From Martinezella lusitana (lineage in GTDB: Bacteria; Pseudomonadota; Alphaproteobacteria; Rhizobiales; Rhizobiaceae): a DNA stretch of 40,471 nt. Both the position numbers and the translations under genes were made by a program. The notes below the pieces were generated by a model, which was given only the letters and a program-made list of their open reading frames with translations, was not told where the DNA came from and made no database searches. Below, piece by piece: positions 27,833-36,603 of this stretch (position 1 is the first letter of the stretch; every line of letters starts with the position of its first letter). The stretch lies in the NCBI RefSeq assembly GCF_900094565.1, contig NZ_FMAF01000044.1, forward strand, positions 1 to 40,471, given 5' to 3'.

Positions 27833-28259
27833 CCGAAGCCTTCGCGAAGTCCATCTGCCCGGCATAGCGCTCGCGCAAAGCCGCCACGCACTTGCCCATG
27901 TCCTTCAAGCCTTGGGCGCCGAGTTCCGCAACGACGCCGGCGCATATCTCACGCACCTTCTCGTCGGAGAGTTGCTCCGGCATGAATCCCTGGATGACGG
28001 TGATTTCCGCGCGTTCCTTGTCGGCGAGCTCAGGACGACCACCGTCGACGTAGATCTTCACCGACTCCTCGCGCTGCTTGATCATCTTGGCAAGCAGCTG
28101 GAGGATTTCGTCATCGCTTGCCTGCTCCTTGGCCTGGCCGCGATTGGCGATGTCCTTGTCCTTGATGGCGGCAAGGATAAGACGCACGGTTGAAAGCTTC
28201 GCCGTATCCCTTGCCTTCATCGCATCCTTCTGGGCATTGGAAAGGGTCTCGCGGATCAT
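27807..28259 (-). CDS. GatB/YqeY domain-containing protein
   Basis: The 150-residue protein is a complete YqeY: MIRETLSNAQKDAMKARD at the start, STVRLILAAIKDKDI next, and the helical tail with GFMPEQLSDEKVREI and MGKCVAAL. The tail resembles that of GatB, the amidotransferase subunit that recognises tRNA. Free YqeY proteins are thought to bind tRNA or assist amidation, but this is unproven. The gene is divergent from carA and sits near dnaG, a neighbourhood YqeY shares in several bacterial groups. The 3' end overlaps the convergent regulator-like gene. Confidence 0.93.
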   Translation of the reverse strand: MIRETLSNAQKDAMKARDTAKLSTVRLILAAIKDKDIANRGQAKEQASDDEILQLLAKMIKQREESVKIYVDGGRPELADKERAEITVIQGFMPEQLSDEKVREICAGVVAELGAQGLKDMGKCVAALRERYAGQMDFAKASAILKELLK

Positions 28260-28567
28260 GTCTGTAACTCCTCAAGCAGGCAGGCGACGATCGCCCGGCC
28301 TCTCATTTCATGTTGCCTGTCTCATAGACCATCAGCGCCGATCAATGCAATTGCGTCAAACCGACCGAAACAGGACGAATTCCCCGGCAGGAAACGAAAA
28401 GCGCGCATTGACCGGCTCGCCTTGTTTGGCTATGTCCATCATCTGCACATTAGATCGATATTGAGATCTCAAGCCGCGGCCTGTGCCGCCGGCGGTACCT
28501 TGCTACAAACATGGCGGAAGCCTACGGCCTCTTCAAGGTCGCGCACGACGCCGGAAACGGGATGACT
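28260..28567. other. yqeY-carA divergent intergenic region
   Basis: About 308 bases hold the promoters of two divergent genes and no coding frame I support. The carA promoter candidate at 28408-28435 is the only site I can point to. I see no clear arginine or pyrimidine operator or leader peptide, though an in-frame extension of carA back to 28511 is open. Confidence 0.4.
28408..28435 (+). promoter_or_regulatory. candidate sigma-70 promoter of carA
   Basis: TTGACC at 28408-28413 and CTATGT at 28430-28435 are separated by 16 bases, close to the rhizobial consensus CTTGAC-N16/17-CTATAT. It would leave a leader of about 125 bases before the carA start. Assigned from sequence match only. Confidence 0.4.
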
Positions 28568-29776
28568 ATGACCGCCACAGCCCCATGGACCATTGAAAAG
28601 CCGACTGCTCTTCTCGTTCTTGCCGATGGCACCGTGATCGAAGGCAAAGGCATCGGCGCGACCGGCAAGGTCCAGGCCGAAGTCTGCTTCAACACGGCGC
28701 TGACGGGTTACGAGGAAATCCTGACGGACCCCTCCTACCTCGGCCAGATCGTCACCTTCACCTTCCCTCACATCGGCAATGTCGGCACGAACGAGGAAGA
28801 CATCGAGGACCTGACGCCGGCCGCCCGGCACGGCGCCGTCGGCGTCATCTTCAAAGCCGACATCACCGATCCGTCGAACTACCGCGCCGCCAAGCATCTC
28901 GACCAATGGCTGAAGGCCCGCGGCATCATCGGCCTCTGCGGCATCGACACCCGCGCGCTGACCGCCTGGATCCGCGAGAACGGCATGCCGAACGGCGTGA
29001 TTGCGCACGACCCGAACGGCATCTTCGACATCGAACAGTTGAAGGCGGATGCGAAGGCCTGGAGTGGCCTCGAAGGTCTCGACCTCGCCAAGGTCGCCTC
29101 ATCCGGCCAGTCTTCGCACTGGTCGCAGACCCCGTGGGTCTGGAACGAGGGCTATGGCGAGCTGGGCGCCGACGAAGCCAAGTACCACATTGCCTGCCTC
29201 GACTACGGCGTCAAGCGCAACATCCTGCGCCTTTTTGCCGGTCTCGATTGCAAGGTTACCGTCTTGCCGGCAACCGCTTCGACCGAAGACGTGCTCGGCC
29301 TCAATCCGGACGGCATCTTCCTTTCCAACGGCCCGGGCGATCCGGCCGCGACAGGCGAATATGCCGTGCCCGTCATCAAGGACCTTCTGAAGTCGGAGAT
29401 CCCGCTGTTCGGCATCTGCCTCGGTCACCAGATGCTCGGCCTCGCACTAGGCGCCAAGACAGCGAAGATGCACCAGGGCCATCACGGCGCCAACCATCCG
29501 GTCAAGGACCACACGACAGGCAAGGTCGAGATCGTCTCGATGAACCATGGCTTTGCAGTCGACTCGAGTTCGCTGCCGGAAGGCATTGAGGAGACACATA
29601 TTTCTCTCTTCGACGGCAGCAATTGCGGCCTGCGTGTCTCCGGCAAGCCCGTCTTCTCGGTGCAGCACCATCCGGAAGCCTCGCCCGGCCCTCAGGACAG
29701 CCACTACCTTTTCCGCCGCTTCATCAATCTGGTGCGCGAGAAGAAGGGCGAGCCGGCACTGGCCGAACGCGCCTAA
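28568..29776 (+). CDS. carA: carbamoyl-phosphate synthase small chain
   Basis: CarA is the glutaminase subunit of carbamoyl-phosphate synthase. It passes ammonia to CarB for arginine and pyrimidine synthesis. The 402-residue protein has the N-terminal CPSase domain (FNTALTGYEEILTDPSY) and a class I glutamine amidotransferase domain with nucleophile C284 (FGICLGHQ) and H368/E370 (HHPEASPGP). I chose the ATG at 28568 (MTATAPWTIEKPT), the usual rhizobial N-terminus; an ATG two codons upstream (28562) and one at 28511 are also open. carB is not in the window, so the subunits are encoded apart, as is common in alphaproteobacteria. A strong terminator follows. Confidence 0.97.
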   Translation: MTATAPWTIEKPTALLVLADGTVIEGKGIGATGKVQAEVCFNTALTGYEEILTDPSYLGQIVTFTFPHIGNVGTNEEDIEDLTPAARHGAVGVIFKADITDPSNYRAAKHLDQWLKARGIIGLCGIDTRALTAWIRENGMPNGVIAHDPNGIFDIEQLKADAKAWSGLEGLDLAKVASSGQSSHWSQTPWVWNEGYGELGADEAKYHIACLDYGVKRNILRLFAGLDCKVTVLPATASTEDVLGLNPDGIFLSNGPGDPAATGEYAVPVIKDLLKSEIPLFGICLGHQMLGLALGAKTAKMHQGHHGANHPVKDHTTGKVEIVSMNHGFAVDSSSLPEGIEETHISLFDGSNCGLRVSGKPVFSVQHHPEASPGPQDSHYLFRRFINLVREKKGEPALAERA

Positions 29777-29802
29777 GCTGCTCCACAACCATTCATGATG
29801 CA

Positions 29803-29837
29803 AAAGGCCTCGGATTGACTATCAATCCGAGGCCTTT
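29803..29837. terminator. bidirectional Rho-independent terminator
   Basis: AAAGGCCTCGGATTGA (29803-29818) and TCAATCCGAGGCCTTT (29822-29837) form a perfect 16-bp stem with a 3-base loop. It lies between carA and the convergent EVE gene, with T-runs on both strands. Confidence 0.9.
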
Positions 29838-29882
29838 CTCGTTTGCGTCGGGATGTGAAACGCCCAAATGCTCCATGCCCGG

Positions 29883-30455
29883 TCAAGCCTGCAGGCGGCG
29901 CTGCTTTACCACCTCAAGCTCACTCATCATGATTTCCTCCAGGAACTCGAAGTCCGACTGTCCGAAGGCGACAAGGCCGAATCTCAGCCTGTAGCCCCAG
30001 TTCTTGTCCTGGGTAAAATCAAGCCAACCCAGCAAGGGGCGGAGCGGCTGCTCGGGCGCATCCAGCCAGTCGACATCCCGGCGATAGGCTTTTCCGCAAC
30101 CCATCTGCGCAAGGTAGGGCTCTCCTTCACGGACAAAGCCGATGGCGGTAAAGCTCTGAAAGCTGTCTTTCTCGCCCATCTTTACAGACGGCGAATAATA
30201 AACGATGCCGTCGCCCGGCTTGATGCGCTTCAATGGCCCCTGCTTGCCGTGGTTCACCTGCATGAAGCCGTGCTCGCGCCCGTGGCGCACGTGCTCTGCG
30301 CTAGCCACCGCCAGCCAATAGGACTTCTGCGCCGGTTCGGGCCGCCGGGACGATGTATTGGCGTGCGGAAAAAGGCGCACTGTCGTGCCCTCGTTGATGG
30401 AGTCTTCCCGCGGCAAAAGCGCGGCATCGTTACGATCGCTGGCTCTGAGTGTCAT
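29883..30455 (-). CDS. EVE domain-containing protein
   Basis: The 190-residue protein has an EVE domain (a PUA-like fold that binds modified bases) from about residue 45: KSYWLAVASAEHVRHG, then KRIKPGDGIVYYSP and GFVREGEPYLAQM. A non-conserved 40-residue N-terminus precedes it. EVE proteins are thought to read modified DNA or RNA and some are fused to restriction nucleases, but stand-alone copies like this one have no proven function. The start at 30455 has a GGGAGA ribosome site. Convergent with carA across a strong terminator. Confidence 0.87.
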   Translation of the reverse strand: MTLRASDRNDAALLPREDSINEGTTVRLFPHANTSSRRPEPAQKSYWLAVASAEHVRHGREHGFMQVNHGKQGPLKRIKPGDGIVYYSPSVKMGEKDSFQSFTAIGFVREGEPYLAQMGCGKAYRRDVDWLDAPEQPLRPLLGWLDFTQDKNWGYRLRFGLVAFGQSDFEFLEEIMMSELEVVKQRRLQA

Positions 30456-30550
30456 GGTCGTCTCCCGTCATTGGTATGAAGGGAATATACGCCACCATGC
30501 TGACAGTATTTGTCAGTAGTCTTACCGCTCGACGATCGCCGCCGCAGATA

Positions 30551-31951
30551 TTATGCGGGTTCTCTTTCCGAACGGACGAGAATGTAGAATCTCGCGCAAA
30601 GCATCGCCGCCGCCGAAGCAAGGCCAAGCAGGAAACCGAGCCATATGCCGATCCCGCCGAAATCGAACGGAAAGGCCAGCAGCCATGCCAGGAAGAAGCC
30701 GATCGGCCAATAGGCGATCAGCGCCAGGATCATCGGCACGCGCGCATCCTTCAGGCCGCGCAGCAGGCCGCTCGCAATCGCCTGCAAGCCGTCGACGAGC
30801 TGGAACAGCCCGGCGACCACGATCAGCGGCGTTGCATAGGCAAGCACTTTCGGGGCATCGGCCGACGTAATGTCGAGGAACCAGCTTCCGAACCATGCCG
30901 GCAAGGTGGCGAACAGGATGCTGCCGCACAGCGAAATGCAGCTCGAAACGATGAGCACGACGATCGCCGCGCGCTTCAGGCCGAGATGATCGCCCTGCCC
31001 GTGCGCGACGCCCACCCGCACCGTCGCCGCCTGGCTGAGGCCGAGCGGGATCATGAAGGCAATCGATGCCCATTGAAGCGCGATGCCATGGGCAGCAAGC
31101 TCGATCGTGCCGATCCGCCCCATAAGCAACGACGCCGCCGTGAACAGGCTGACCTCGGCGAGAACGGTGATGCTGATCGGGAAGCCCAGGCGGACGACAT
31201 CCCACAAGGCATGCCAATCCGGCCGCCACAGATGGACGAAGATCTCGTAGCGACGCATTTCTTCCCGGCTCTGAACATAGCCGACGATGAAGATGAAGCC
31301 GGCCGTCTGTACGGCAACGGAGACGATGGCCGCACCATGAAGACCGAGCGCCGGCATGCCGAAATGACCGAGCACCAAGGCATAGGCAAGCACAGCGTTC
31401 ATGACAAGCATGGCGATGGTCACATTGAGAATGACGCCGGCACGGCCGATAGCACTCACGAGGGCGCGAATGACGTTGTAGAGCAATCCCGGCAACAGGG
31501 CGAAATGGCCGATGGCGATGTAGTCGCTGGCCAGCTTTGCCACATCGGGCTTTTGTCCCGCCGCCAGAAGGATCTCCTCGGAATATAGAAAGGCAGGCTG
31601 TGCCATCAGCCAATAGATGGTCACGACCCACAGGCCCATGCGCAGCGCCCGTCGCACGGACACGACATCGCCCTGGCCGTAGGCCTGCGCCACCAACGGC
31701 ACGACGGCGATGGAAAAGCCCGAACCGAAAATCAGGATCGTGAACAGGAACTGCGCTGAGAGTACCATCGCGGCCAGCTGCTCGGCGCCGAGGCGACCGA
31801 CGATCATCACGTCCGTGGTATTGATGCCAAGCTGCGCCAATTGTGCGCCGATCAGCGGTATGCCGAGCGCAAGGGTGGCACGTAGATGCGCAGACCACGA
31901 ATTATTGTTGTCGTGCGCGTACGGGCGCGCAGCTAGCGGCATATCCATCAT
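30551..31951 (-). CDS. MATE family efflux transporter (NorM-like)
   Basis: The 466-residue protein has twelve predicted membrane segments in two halves. Each half carries the MATE-type sequence around GIPLIGAQLAQLGINTTDVMIVGRLG and, in the second half, GFPISITVLAEVSLFTAASLLMGRIG, quoted here in shortened form as GIPLIGAQLAQ and GFPISITVLAE. It would export cationic drugs or metabolites against Na+ or H+. No regulator is adjacent. Two consecutive ATGs at the 5' end (31951 and 31948) make the exact start uncertain by one codon. Confidence 0.92.
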   Translation of the reverse strand: MMDMPLAARPYAHDNNNSWSAHLRATLALGIPLIGAQLAQLGINTTDVMIVGRLGAEQLAAMVLSAQFLFTILIFGSGFSIAVVPLVAQAYGQGDVVSVRRALRMGLWVVTIYWLMAQPAFLYSEEILLAAGQKPDVAKLASDYIAIGHFALLPGLLYNVIRALVSAIGRAGVILNVTIAMLVMNAVLAYALVLGHFGMPALGLHGAAIVSVAVQTAGFIFIVGYVQSREEMRRYEIFVHLWRPDWHALWDVVRLGFPISITVLAEVSLFTAASLLMGRIGTIELAAHGIALQWASIAFMIPLGLSQAATVRVGVAHGQGDHLGLKRAAIVVLIVSSCISLCGSILFATLPAWFGSWFLDITSADAPKVLAYATPLIVVAGLFQLVDGLQAIASGLLRGLKDARVPMILALIAYWPIGFFLAWLLAFPFDFGGIGIWLGFLLGLASAAAMLCARFYILVRSEREPA

Positions 31952-32096
31952 GAAAACTCGATTTCCAGAATCGCGCGAACCGCCCCACCCCTGGGTGCGC
32001 GAGCCTGTCGCAATACCGCAACTTAGGCGGAAAAGCCAGCCGACAAGGTAACGATGCTAAAGAATTCATCATACCATCAAAATATCTGATGAATTT

Positions 32097-33353
32097 TTAG
32101 GCCGCCTCTCCGGCTTGCGATTGCACGGCCGCCTTCGGCTGATCTTTGCGAACCTTGGTAAGAAGCACAATGAGCGCTGTCGCGACCAGAATGGCACCCA
32201 TGACGAATGGTGCTCCGGCAAAGGTCACGGGCGCCGTCGGCGCGGTATAATAGCGGAACAGATACGGGAACAGCAGAGGCCCGATGATCGCGGTGATACT
32301 CGTCAGGCTGCCCAGCGCGCCCTGCAGCTCACCCTGCGCCGAAGGCGGAACCTTGCTCGCGGCGATGGAACGTAAGGGCGCATCGGCGACGTTTTCGATG
32401 ACCGTTGCGACGACGACCCCATAGACCATCCAGCCTTGCCACGCGAAAGCATAGCCCATCAGGCCGAGGCAGGAAAACGCCAGCCCGAGCAATGCGGTCT
32501 TCCACTCCCCGAGCATGGGCACCAGCCGAGGCAGGACAAGCCCTATGACGAGGGCCGCGCCGATACCATAGACCCCAAGGGAAAAGCCGATCTGCCCCTC
32601 GCTCCAATCATAGCGATAGGAGGTGACGAAGGACCAGACGGCCGGATAGACGCCATGCGCCAGCCAGTTCAGGAACATGACGACGCAGACCCAGCCGATG
32701 CCCTGATAGCGTCGTATCTGCCTGAGCGCGCCGAATGGATTGGCCCGCCAGATCTCGAACGGCCGGCGATGCCTGGCGTCCAATGTTTCCGGCAGGAGGA
32801 AATAGGCTCCGACGAAATTCAGGAATGCGAGGGCAGCCGCTCCATAGAACGGCACCCGCGGACCGAATTCGCCCAGAAAACCGCCGATGACCGGACCGAG
32901 CACAAAGCCGACACCGAAGGCCATGCCGATCAGGCCGAAATTCTTCGCACGGTTCTCGTCATTGCTGATGTCGGCGATATAGGCCGAGCAGGTCGAGAAG
33001 CTCGCACCACTGATACCGGCGAGGATACGGCCGACGAACAGCATCCAGTAGGTACCCGCGATCGCGCAGATGAAATTGTCGATCGCGAATGTCAGCACCG
33101 AGGCGAGCAGGAGTGGACGGCGTCCGAACCGATCGCTCAAATTGCCGATCAGCGGCGAGAACAGGAACTGCATCGCGGCATAGGCCAGCAGCAGCCAGCC
33201 GCCTTCGGTGGCAGCTTCGCTGACTGCGGCACCCGTCAACTCTTCCAGGTATTTCGGCATCACGGGCATGATGATCGCAATGCCCATGACATCGAGGAAG
33301 AGGATGAGGAAGACGAGGAACAGGCCGCGCCGTGCGAATTTCTGATCGATCAT
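32097..33353 (-). CDS. Tet-like MFS transporter (TetA family)
   Basis: The 418-residue protein has about 12 membrane segments. It carries the drug:H+ antiporter pattern of TetA: the MFS loop LIGNLSDRFGRRPLLL, the N-terminal LDVMGIAIIMPVMPKYLEEL and motif C FGVGFVLGPVIGGFLGEFGP. Tetracycline resistance cannot be claimed from this; chromosomal relatives are widespread in rhizobia. The start at 33353 has an AAAAGG ribosome site; the frame is open ten codons further. A LysR gene lies 149 bases upstream on the same strand, but divergent to an aldo-keto reductase, so it may or may not control this exporter. Confidence 0.87.
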   Translation of the reverse strand: MIDQKFARRGLFLVFLILFLDVMGIAIIMPVMPKYLEELTGAAVSEAATEGGWLLLAYAAMQFLFSPLIGNLSDRFGRRPLLLASVLTFAIDNFICAIAGTYWMLFVGRILAGISGASFSTCSAYIADISNDENRAKNFGLIGMAFGVGFVLGPVIGGFLGEFGPRVPFYGAAALAFLNFVGAYFLLPETLDARHRRPFEIWRANPFGALRQIRRYQGIGWVCVVMFLNWLAHGVYPAVWSFVTSYRYDWSEGQIGFSLGVYGIGAALVIGLVLPRLVPMLGEWKTALLGLAFSCLGLMGYAFAWQGWMVYGVVVATVIENVADAPLRSIAASKVPPSAQGELQGALGSLTSITAIIGPLLFPYLFRYYTAPTAPVTFAGAPFVMGAILVATALIVLLTKVRKDQPKAAVQSQAGEAA

Positions 33354-33502
33354 GGAGTTGCCTTTTGGCGGCCCCGCCTCCATGAAGAGACAGAACGTGA
33401 ACGAAAAACCGGAGTGTTCCCCATACCTAAAGATTTTGGCGGAAACAATCCGTGAACGCTTTAATCTTATCGATTTATCGACCGCTTTTTTTGATCTGCG
33501 GG

Positions 33503-34426
33503 CTATAATGACACTTGTTTTTCCCGGGTCCGTCGCTGCTCGATATTAAGGAAGTCGACGAAGGCCCGGAGCGGACCCGGCATATGTCGGCGGCTCGCAT
33601 AATAGAGAAACGGACCGGAAAAGGCCGTTTCCCACTCTTCGAGAATGGGTACCAGCTCGCCTGTCGCAAGCTGCGGCGCGAGGAATTCCCAAAACGTCCT
33701 GATGATGCCGAGACCGGCAACCGCGGCACTGCGTTCGATATCGATCGAATTCGTGGCAATCACCATTGAAGGCGAAATGACGATCGTTTCGCCATCCTTC
33801 TCAAAATCCCAGGGAGCGTTGGAGCGGCTGAGAAACCGATGACCGATGCAGCGATGCTCGAGTATATCGCGCGGGTGGCGCGGTGTACCGTTGGCCGCCA
33901 GGTAGGCGGGCGCCGCGGCGGTCACATAAGATTGCTGCCGTGGCCCGATGGGCACGGCGATCATATCCTTCTCCAACCTCTCGTCATAGCGAATGCCGGC
34001 GTCAAACCCGGCCGCGAGCACATCGATGAAGCTGTCTTCGGCAACGATTTCGACCGATATCCCCGGATAGTTCTTCAAAAAGCGATTGACGATATCAGGC
34101 ATCACCACCATGGCAGCGACTGTCGGCACATTCAGCCGCAAAGTTCCGCCCACACGGTCGCGAAAGCTATTGATGTCGTCGAGCGCAACGGCGATCTCGC
34201 TCATCGCGGGGGTCAGCCGCTCCATCAGCCGCTCACCCGCTTCGGTCGGCGTCACGCTACGCGTGGTACGGTTCAGCAGGCGCACGCCAAGCCGCTCCTC
34301 CAGCCGCCGGATCGCCTCGCTCAGTGATGAGGCGGAAACAGCGCGCTTGCGCGCGGCCACGCGAAAGCTACGCTCGCGGGCAACAGCGGTGAAGGCGACA
34401 AGATCGGCCAGCGGCAAGTCATCCAT
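33503..34426 (-). CDS. LysR-family transcriptional regulator
   Basis: The 307-residue protein has the N-terminal LysR helix-turn-helix (residues about 15-60; SFRVAARKRAVSASSLSEAIRRLE) and the substrate-binding domain, with RLNVPTVAAMVVMPDIVNRF at its start. The group is the one common next to reductase genes. It is divergent from the aldo-keto reductase with 125 bases between starts and a 16-base imperfect inverted repeat there, so control of the reductase, and of itself, is likely. The ATG at 34426 is preferred; a TTG at 34441 would add five residues. The first arm of the repeat overlaps this ATG. Confidence 0.9.
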   Translation of the reverse strand: MDDLPLADLVAFTAVARERSFRVAARKRAVSASSLSEAIRRLEERLGVRLLNRTTRSVTPTEAGERLMERLTPAMSEIAVALDDINSFRDRVGGTLRLNVPTVAAMVVMPDIVNRFLKNYPGISVEIVAEDSFIDVLAAGFDAGIRYDERLEKDMIAVPIGPRQQSYVTAAAPAYLAANGTPRHPRDILEHRCIGHRFLSRSNAPWDFEKDGETIVISPSMVIATNSIDIERSAAVAGLGIIRTFWEFLAPQLATGELVPILEEWETAFSGPFLYYASRRHMPGPLRAFVDFLNIEQRRTREKQVSL

Positions 34427-34478
34427 TGTGCGAAATTCCAAACAGCCCGTTTCGATTTACACGGATTATCGCACAAAG
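34424..34478. promoter_or_regulatory. candidate operator between LysR and AKR genes
   Basis: CATTGTGCGAAATTCC at 34424-34439 matches the reverse complement of 34463-34478 at 13 of 16 positions. The core TTGTGCGA is identical in both arms. The arms are separated by 23 bases, and the left one covers the lysR start codon. The symmetry and position suggest the LysR protein binds here to control both divergent genes. Inferred from sequence only. Confidence 0.45.
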
Positions 34479-34551
34479 GCCGATCGAGTAAAACAAGCTG
34501 CGTAGATGGCTCTGGAGATGAGAGCGCGCTTCCGACCGAAGGAGAACTGCA

Positions 34552-35544
34552 ATGCAAAACCACCAATTGGGCAAGACAGGCCCCCAGGTATCCGCCCTCG
34601 GCCTCGGCTGCATGGGCATGTCCGGCATGTACGGGCCGTCCGACCGCGCCGAGAGCATCGCGACAATCCATGCCGCTCTCGATGCCGGCATAAACCTGCT
34701 GGATACCGGCGACTTCTACGGCATGGGCCACAATGAAATGCTGATCGGCGAGGCCATCAAGGGGCTGAAGCGGGACGATTTCCTGCTCAGCGTGAAATTC
34801 GGTGCATTGCGCGATCCGGCCGGCGGCTGGCTCGGCTATGATGCCCGACCGGCCGCGATCAGGAATTTCGTCGCTTATTCGCTGCAACGTCTCGGAGTCG
34901 ACCACATCGACATCTACCGCCCGGCGCGTCTTGATCCGAACGTGCCGATCGAGGAGCAGGTCGGTGCCATGGCCGATCTCATCAAGGCCGGCTACATCAG
35001 GCATATCGGCCTGTCCGAGGTCGGTGCGGAGACCATCCGCCGCGCCGCCGCCGTGCATCCGATCGTCGACCTCCAGATCGAATATTCGCTGATCTCGCGC
35101 GGCATCGAGGACAGTATCCTGCCGACCTGCCGCGAACTCGGTATCGGCATCACGGCCTATGGCGTCCTCTCGCGTGGCCTCATCAGCGGCCATTGGCAGA
35201 AGGACAACGCCCAGAAAGGCGATTTCCGCTTCATGAGCCCGCGCTTCCAGGCCGGAAATGTCGAAAAGAACCTGGAATTGGTGGAAGCATTGCGAGGGAT
35301 CGCCGAAGCCAAGGATGCCAGCGTCGCTCAGGTCGCCATCGCCTGGGTCGCGGCCCGAGGCCAGGACATCGTGCCGGTTGTCGGCGCCCGCCGCCGCGAT
35401 CGCCTGACGGAAGCTTTAGGCGCGCTCTCGGTGAAGTTGTCGGAAGCCGATATGGCGGCGATCGAACGCGCCGTGCCAAAGGACGCCGCCGCGGGCGGGC
35501 GCTATCCGGAAGCGCAATTGACGCATCTGGATAGCGAGAAATAA
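34552..35544 (+). CDS. aldo/keto reductase
   Basis: The 330-residue protein is an NADP(H)-dependent AKR of the YajO/voltage-channel-beta-like group: LGLGCMGMSGMYG at the start and the TIM-barrel pattern throughout. Catalytic D51 (LLDTGDFYG), Y56 and K82 (SVKFG) are in place. The catalytic His at the end of strand 4 appears to be Ala: the segment reads IDIYRPARLDP where most members have an HR pair. The same change may be a subfamily feature, since the rest of the motif is well kept. The ribosome site AAGGAG is ideal. It is divergent from LysR. A hairpin follows the gene. Confidence 0.9.
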   Translation: MQNHQLGKTGPQVSALGLGCMGMSGMYGPSDRAESIATIHAALDAGINLLDTGDFYGMGHNEMLIGEAIKGLKRDDFLLSVKFGALRDPAGGWLGYDARPAAIRNFVAYSLQRLGVDHIDIYRPARLDPNVPIEEQVGAMADLIKAGYIRHIGLSEVGAETIRRAAAVHPIVDLQIEYSLISRGIEDSILPTCRELGIGITAYGVLSRGLISGHWQKDNAQKGDFRFMSPRFQAGNVEKNLELVEALRGIAEAKDASVAQVAIAWVAARGQDIVPVVGARRRDRLTEALGALSVKLSEADMAAIERAVPKDAAAGGRYPEAQLTHLDSEK

Positions 35545-35560
35545 GGAAAAGGAATTGGCA

Positions 35561-35593
35561 CTTCGCCCGCTTCCTGCCGGAGAGCGGGCGAAG
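35561..35593. terminator. bidirectional hairpin terminator
   Basis: CTTCGCCCGCT (35561-35571) pairs perfectly over 11 bp with AGCGGGCGAAG (35583-35593). It lies between the convergent AKR and ypfJ-like genes; a CCTTTTCC run follows on the minus strand. Confidence 0.75.
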
Positions 35594-35597
35594 GAGA

Positions 35598-36509
35598 TCA
35601 AACGGGATTGTTCAGCGTATCGCAATCACTGAGCTTGCCGGAATCGAAACCCTGCTTGAACCACTTCATGCGCTGCGCGGAAGTACCGTGGTTGAAGCTA
35701 TCCGGAACGACATAGCCCTGTGTGCGCTTTTGCAGCGTGTCGTCGCCGATCTGCTGGGCGGCGTTCAGTGCCTCCTCAAGGTCGCCTGCCTGCAAGATGC
35801 CCTTCTGCTGTGTGAACTTGCCCCAGATGCCGGCAAAGCAATCGGCCTGCAACTCAATACGCACCGACATCTTGTTGGCATCCACCTCGTTCATGGTCCG
35901 GCGGGCCTGGTTGAACTTCGGCAGGATGCCGAGCAGATCCTGAACATGATGGCCGACCTCATGCGCAATGACATAGGCCTGAGCGAAATCGCCGGATGCA
36001 CCGAATTGATCCTTCATCTGCTGGAAGAAGGCCATATCGAGATAGACCTTCTGATCGCTCGGGCAATAGAAGGGCCCGGTCGCGGCCGAAGCTTGTCCAC
36101 AAGCCGAAGGGAAGCTGCCCGAGAACAGCACGAGCTTCGGATCGGTATAGGTCTGGCCCATCGATTTGAAAATGCCGGTCCAGGTATCCTCTGTATCGGC
36201 AAGAACAGTCGCGACGAATTGCTTCATCTCGTCATTAGCGGGCCGACCACTATTCCCGGTTGATGTGCTCTGCTGATATCCCGAGCCGCCGCCCAGCACG
36301 CCACTCTGCTGCAGCAGGCCCATGACATCGACGCCCATGGCTCTCAGCACGAGGAAGATCACCACCAGAACGATGATGGTGCGCAGGCTCAAACCGCCGC
36401 CGCCTATCCCGCCGCCGGGGAAGCGGAAGCCGCCGCCGCCGCCGCCGATGGGCGATGAGCCGCGTTCATCCTCGATATTGTCGGATTGCCGACGCCCCTT
36501 CCAATCCAT
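35598..36509 (-). CDS. YpfJ-type neutral zinc metallopeptidase
   Basis: The 303-residue protein has a Gly-rich N-terminus (about residues 21-40), one membrane helix (about 42-58) and a peptidase domain with zinc motif HEVGHH at 183-188 and a third ligand E219 in IELQADCFAG. This is the KPN_02809/YpfJ family of membrane-anchored proteins with unknown substrate. Two cysteines (SACGQ and FYCPS) may form a disulfide in the periplasm. The ribosome site AGGAGG is ideal. A piece of its first codons and ribosome site is repeated at 38008-38053. Confidence 0.92.
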   Translation of the reverse strand: MDWKGRRQSDNIEDERGSSPIGGGGGGFRFPGGGIGGGGLSLRTIIVLVVIFLVLRAMGVDVMGLLQQSGVLGGGSGYQQSTSTGNSGRPANDEMKQFVATVLADTEDTWTGIFKSMGQTYTDPKLVLFSGSFPSACGQASAATGPFYCPSDQKVYLDMAFFQQMKDQFGASGDFAQAYVIAHEVGHHVQDLLGILPKFNQARRTMNEVDANKMSVRIELQADCFAGIWGKFTQQKGILQAGDLEEALNAAQQIGDDTLQKRTQGYVVPDSFNHGTSAQRMKWFKQGFDSGKLSDCDTLNNPV

Positions 36510-36524
36510 GATTGCACCTCCTGG
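36477..36524. repeat. direct repeat, copy 1 (start of ypfJ-like gene)
   Basis: These 48 bases cover the ribosome site, ATG and first ten or so codons of the YpfJ-type gene. They match 38008-38053 in the same orientation: 19 identical bases at the left end, then CCAATCCAT and TCCTGG blocks, about 38 of 48 in all. This is presumably the original copy because it is inside a complete gene. Confidence 0.8.
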
Positions 36525-36603
36525 CGATGCCTTAAGCCAATGTCCCTTAAAGCACTTATATATCCAGGAAGACGGGCAACACCAGTTGGCGAGCGACAGA
36601 ACG

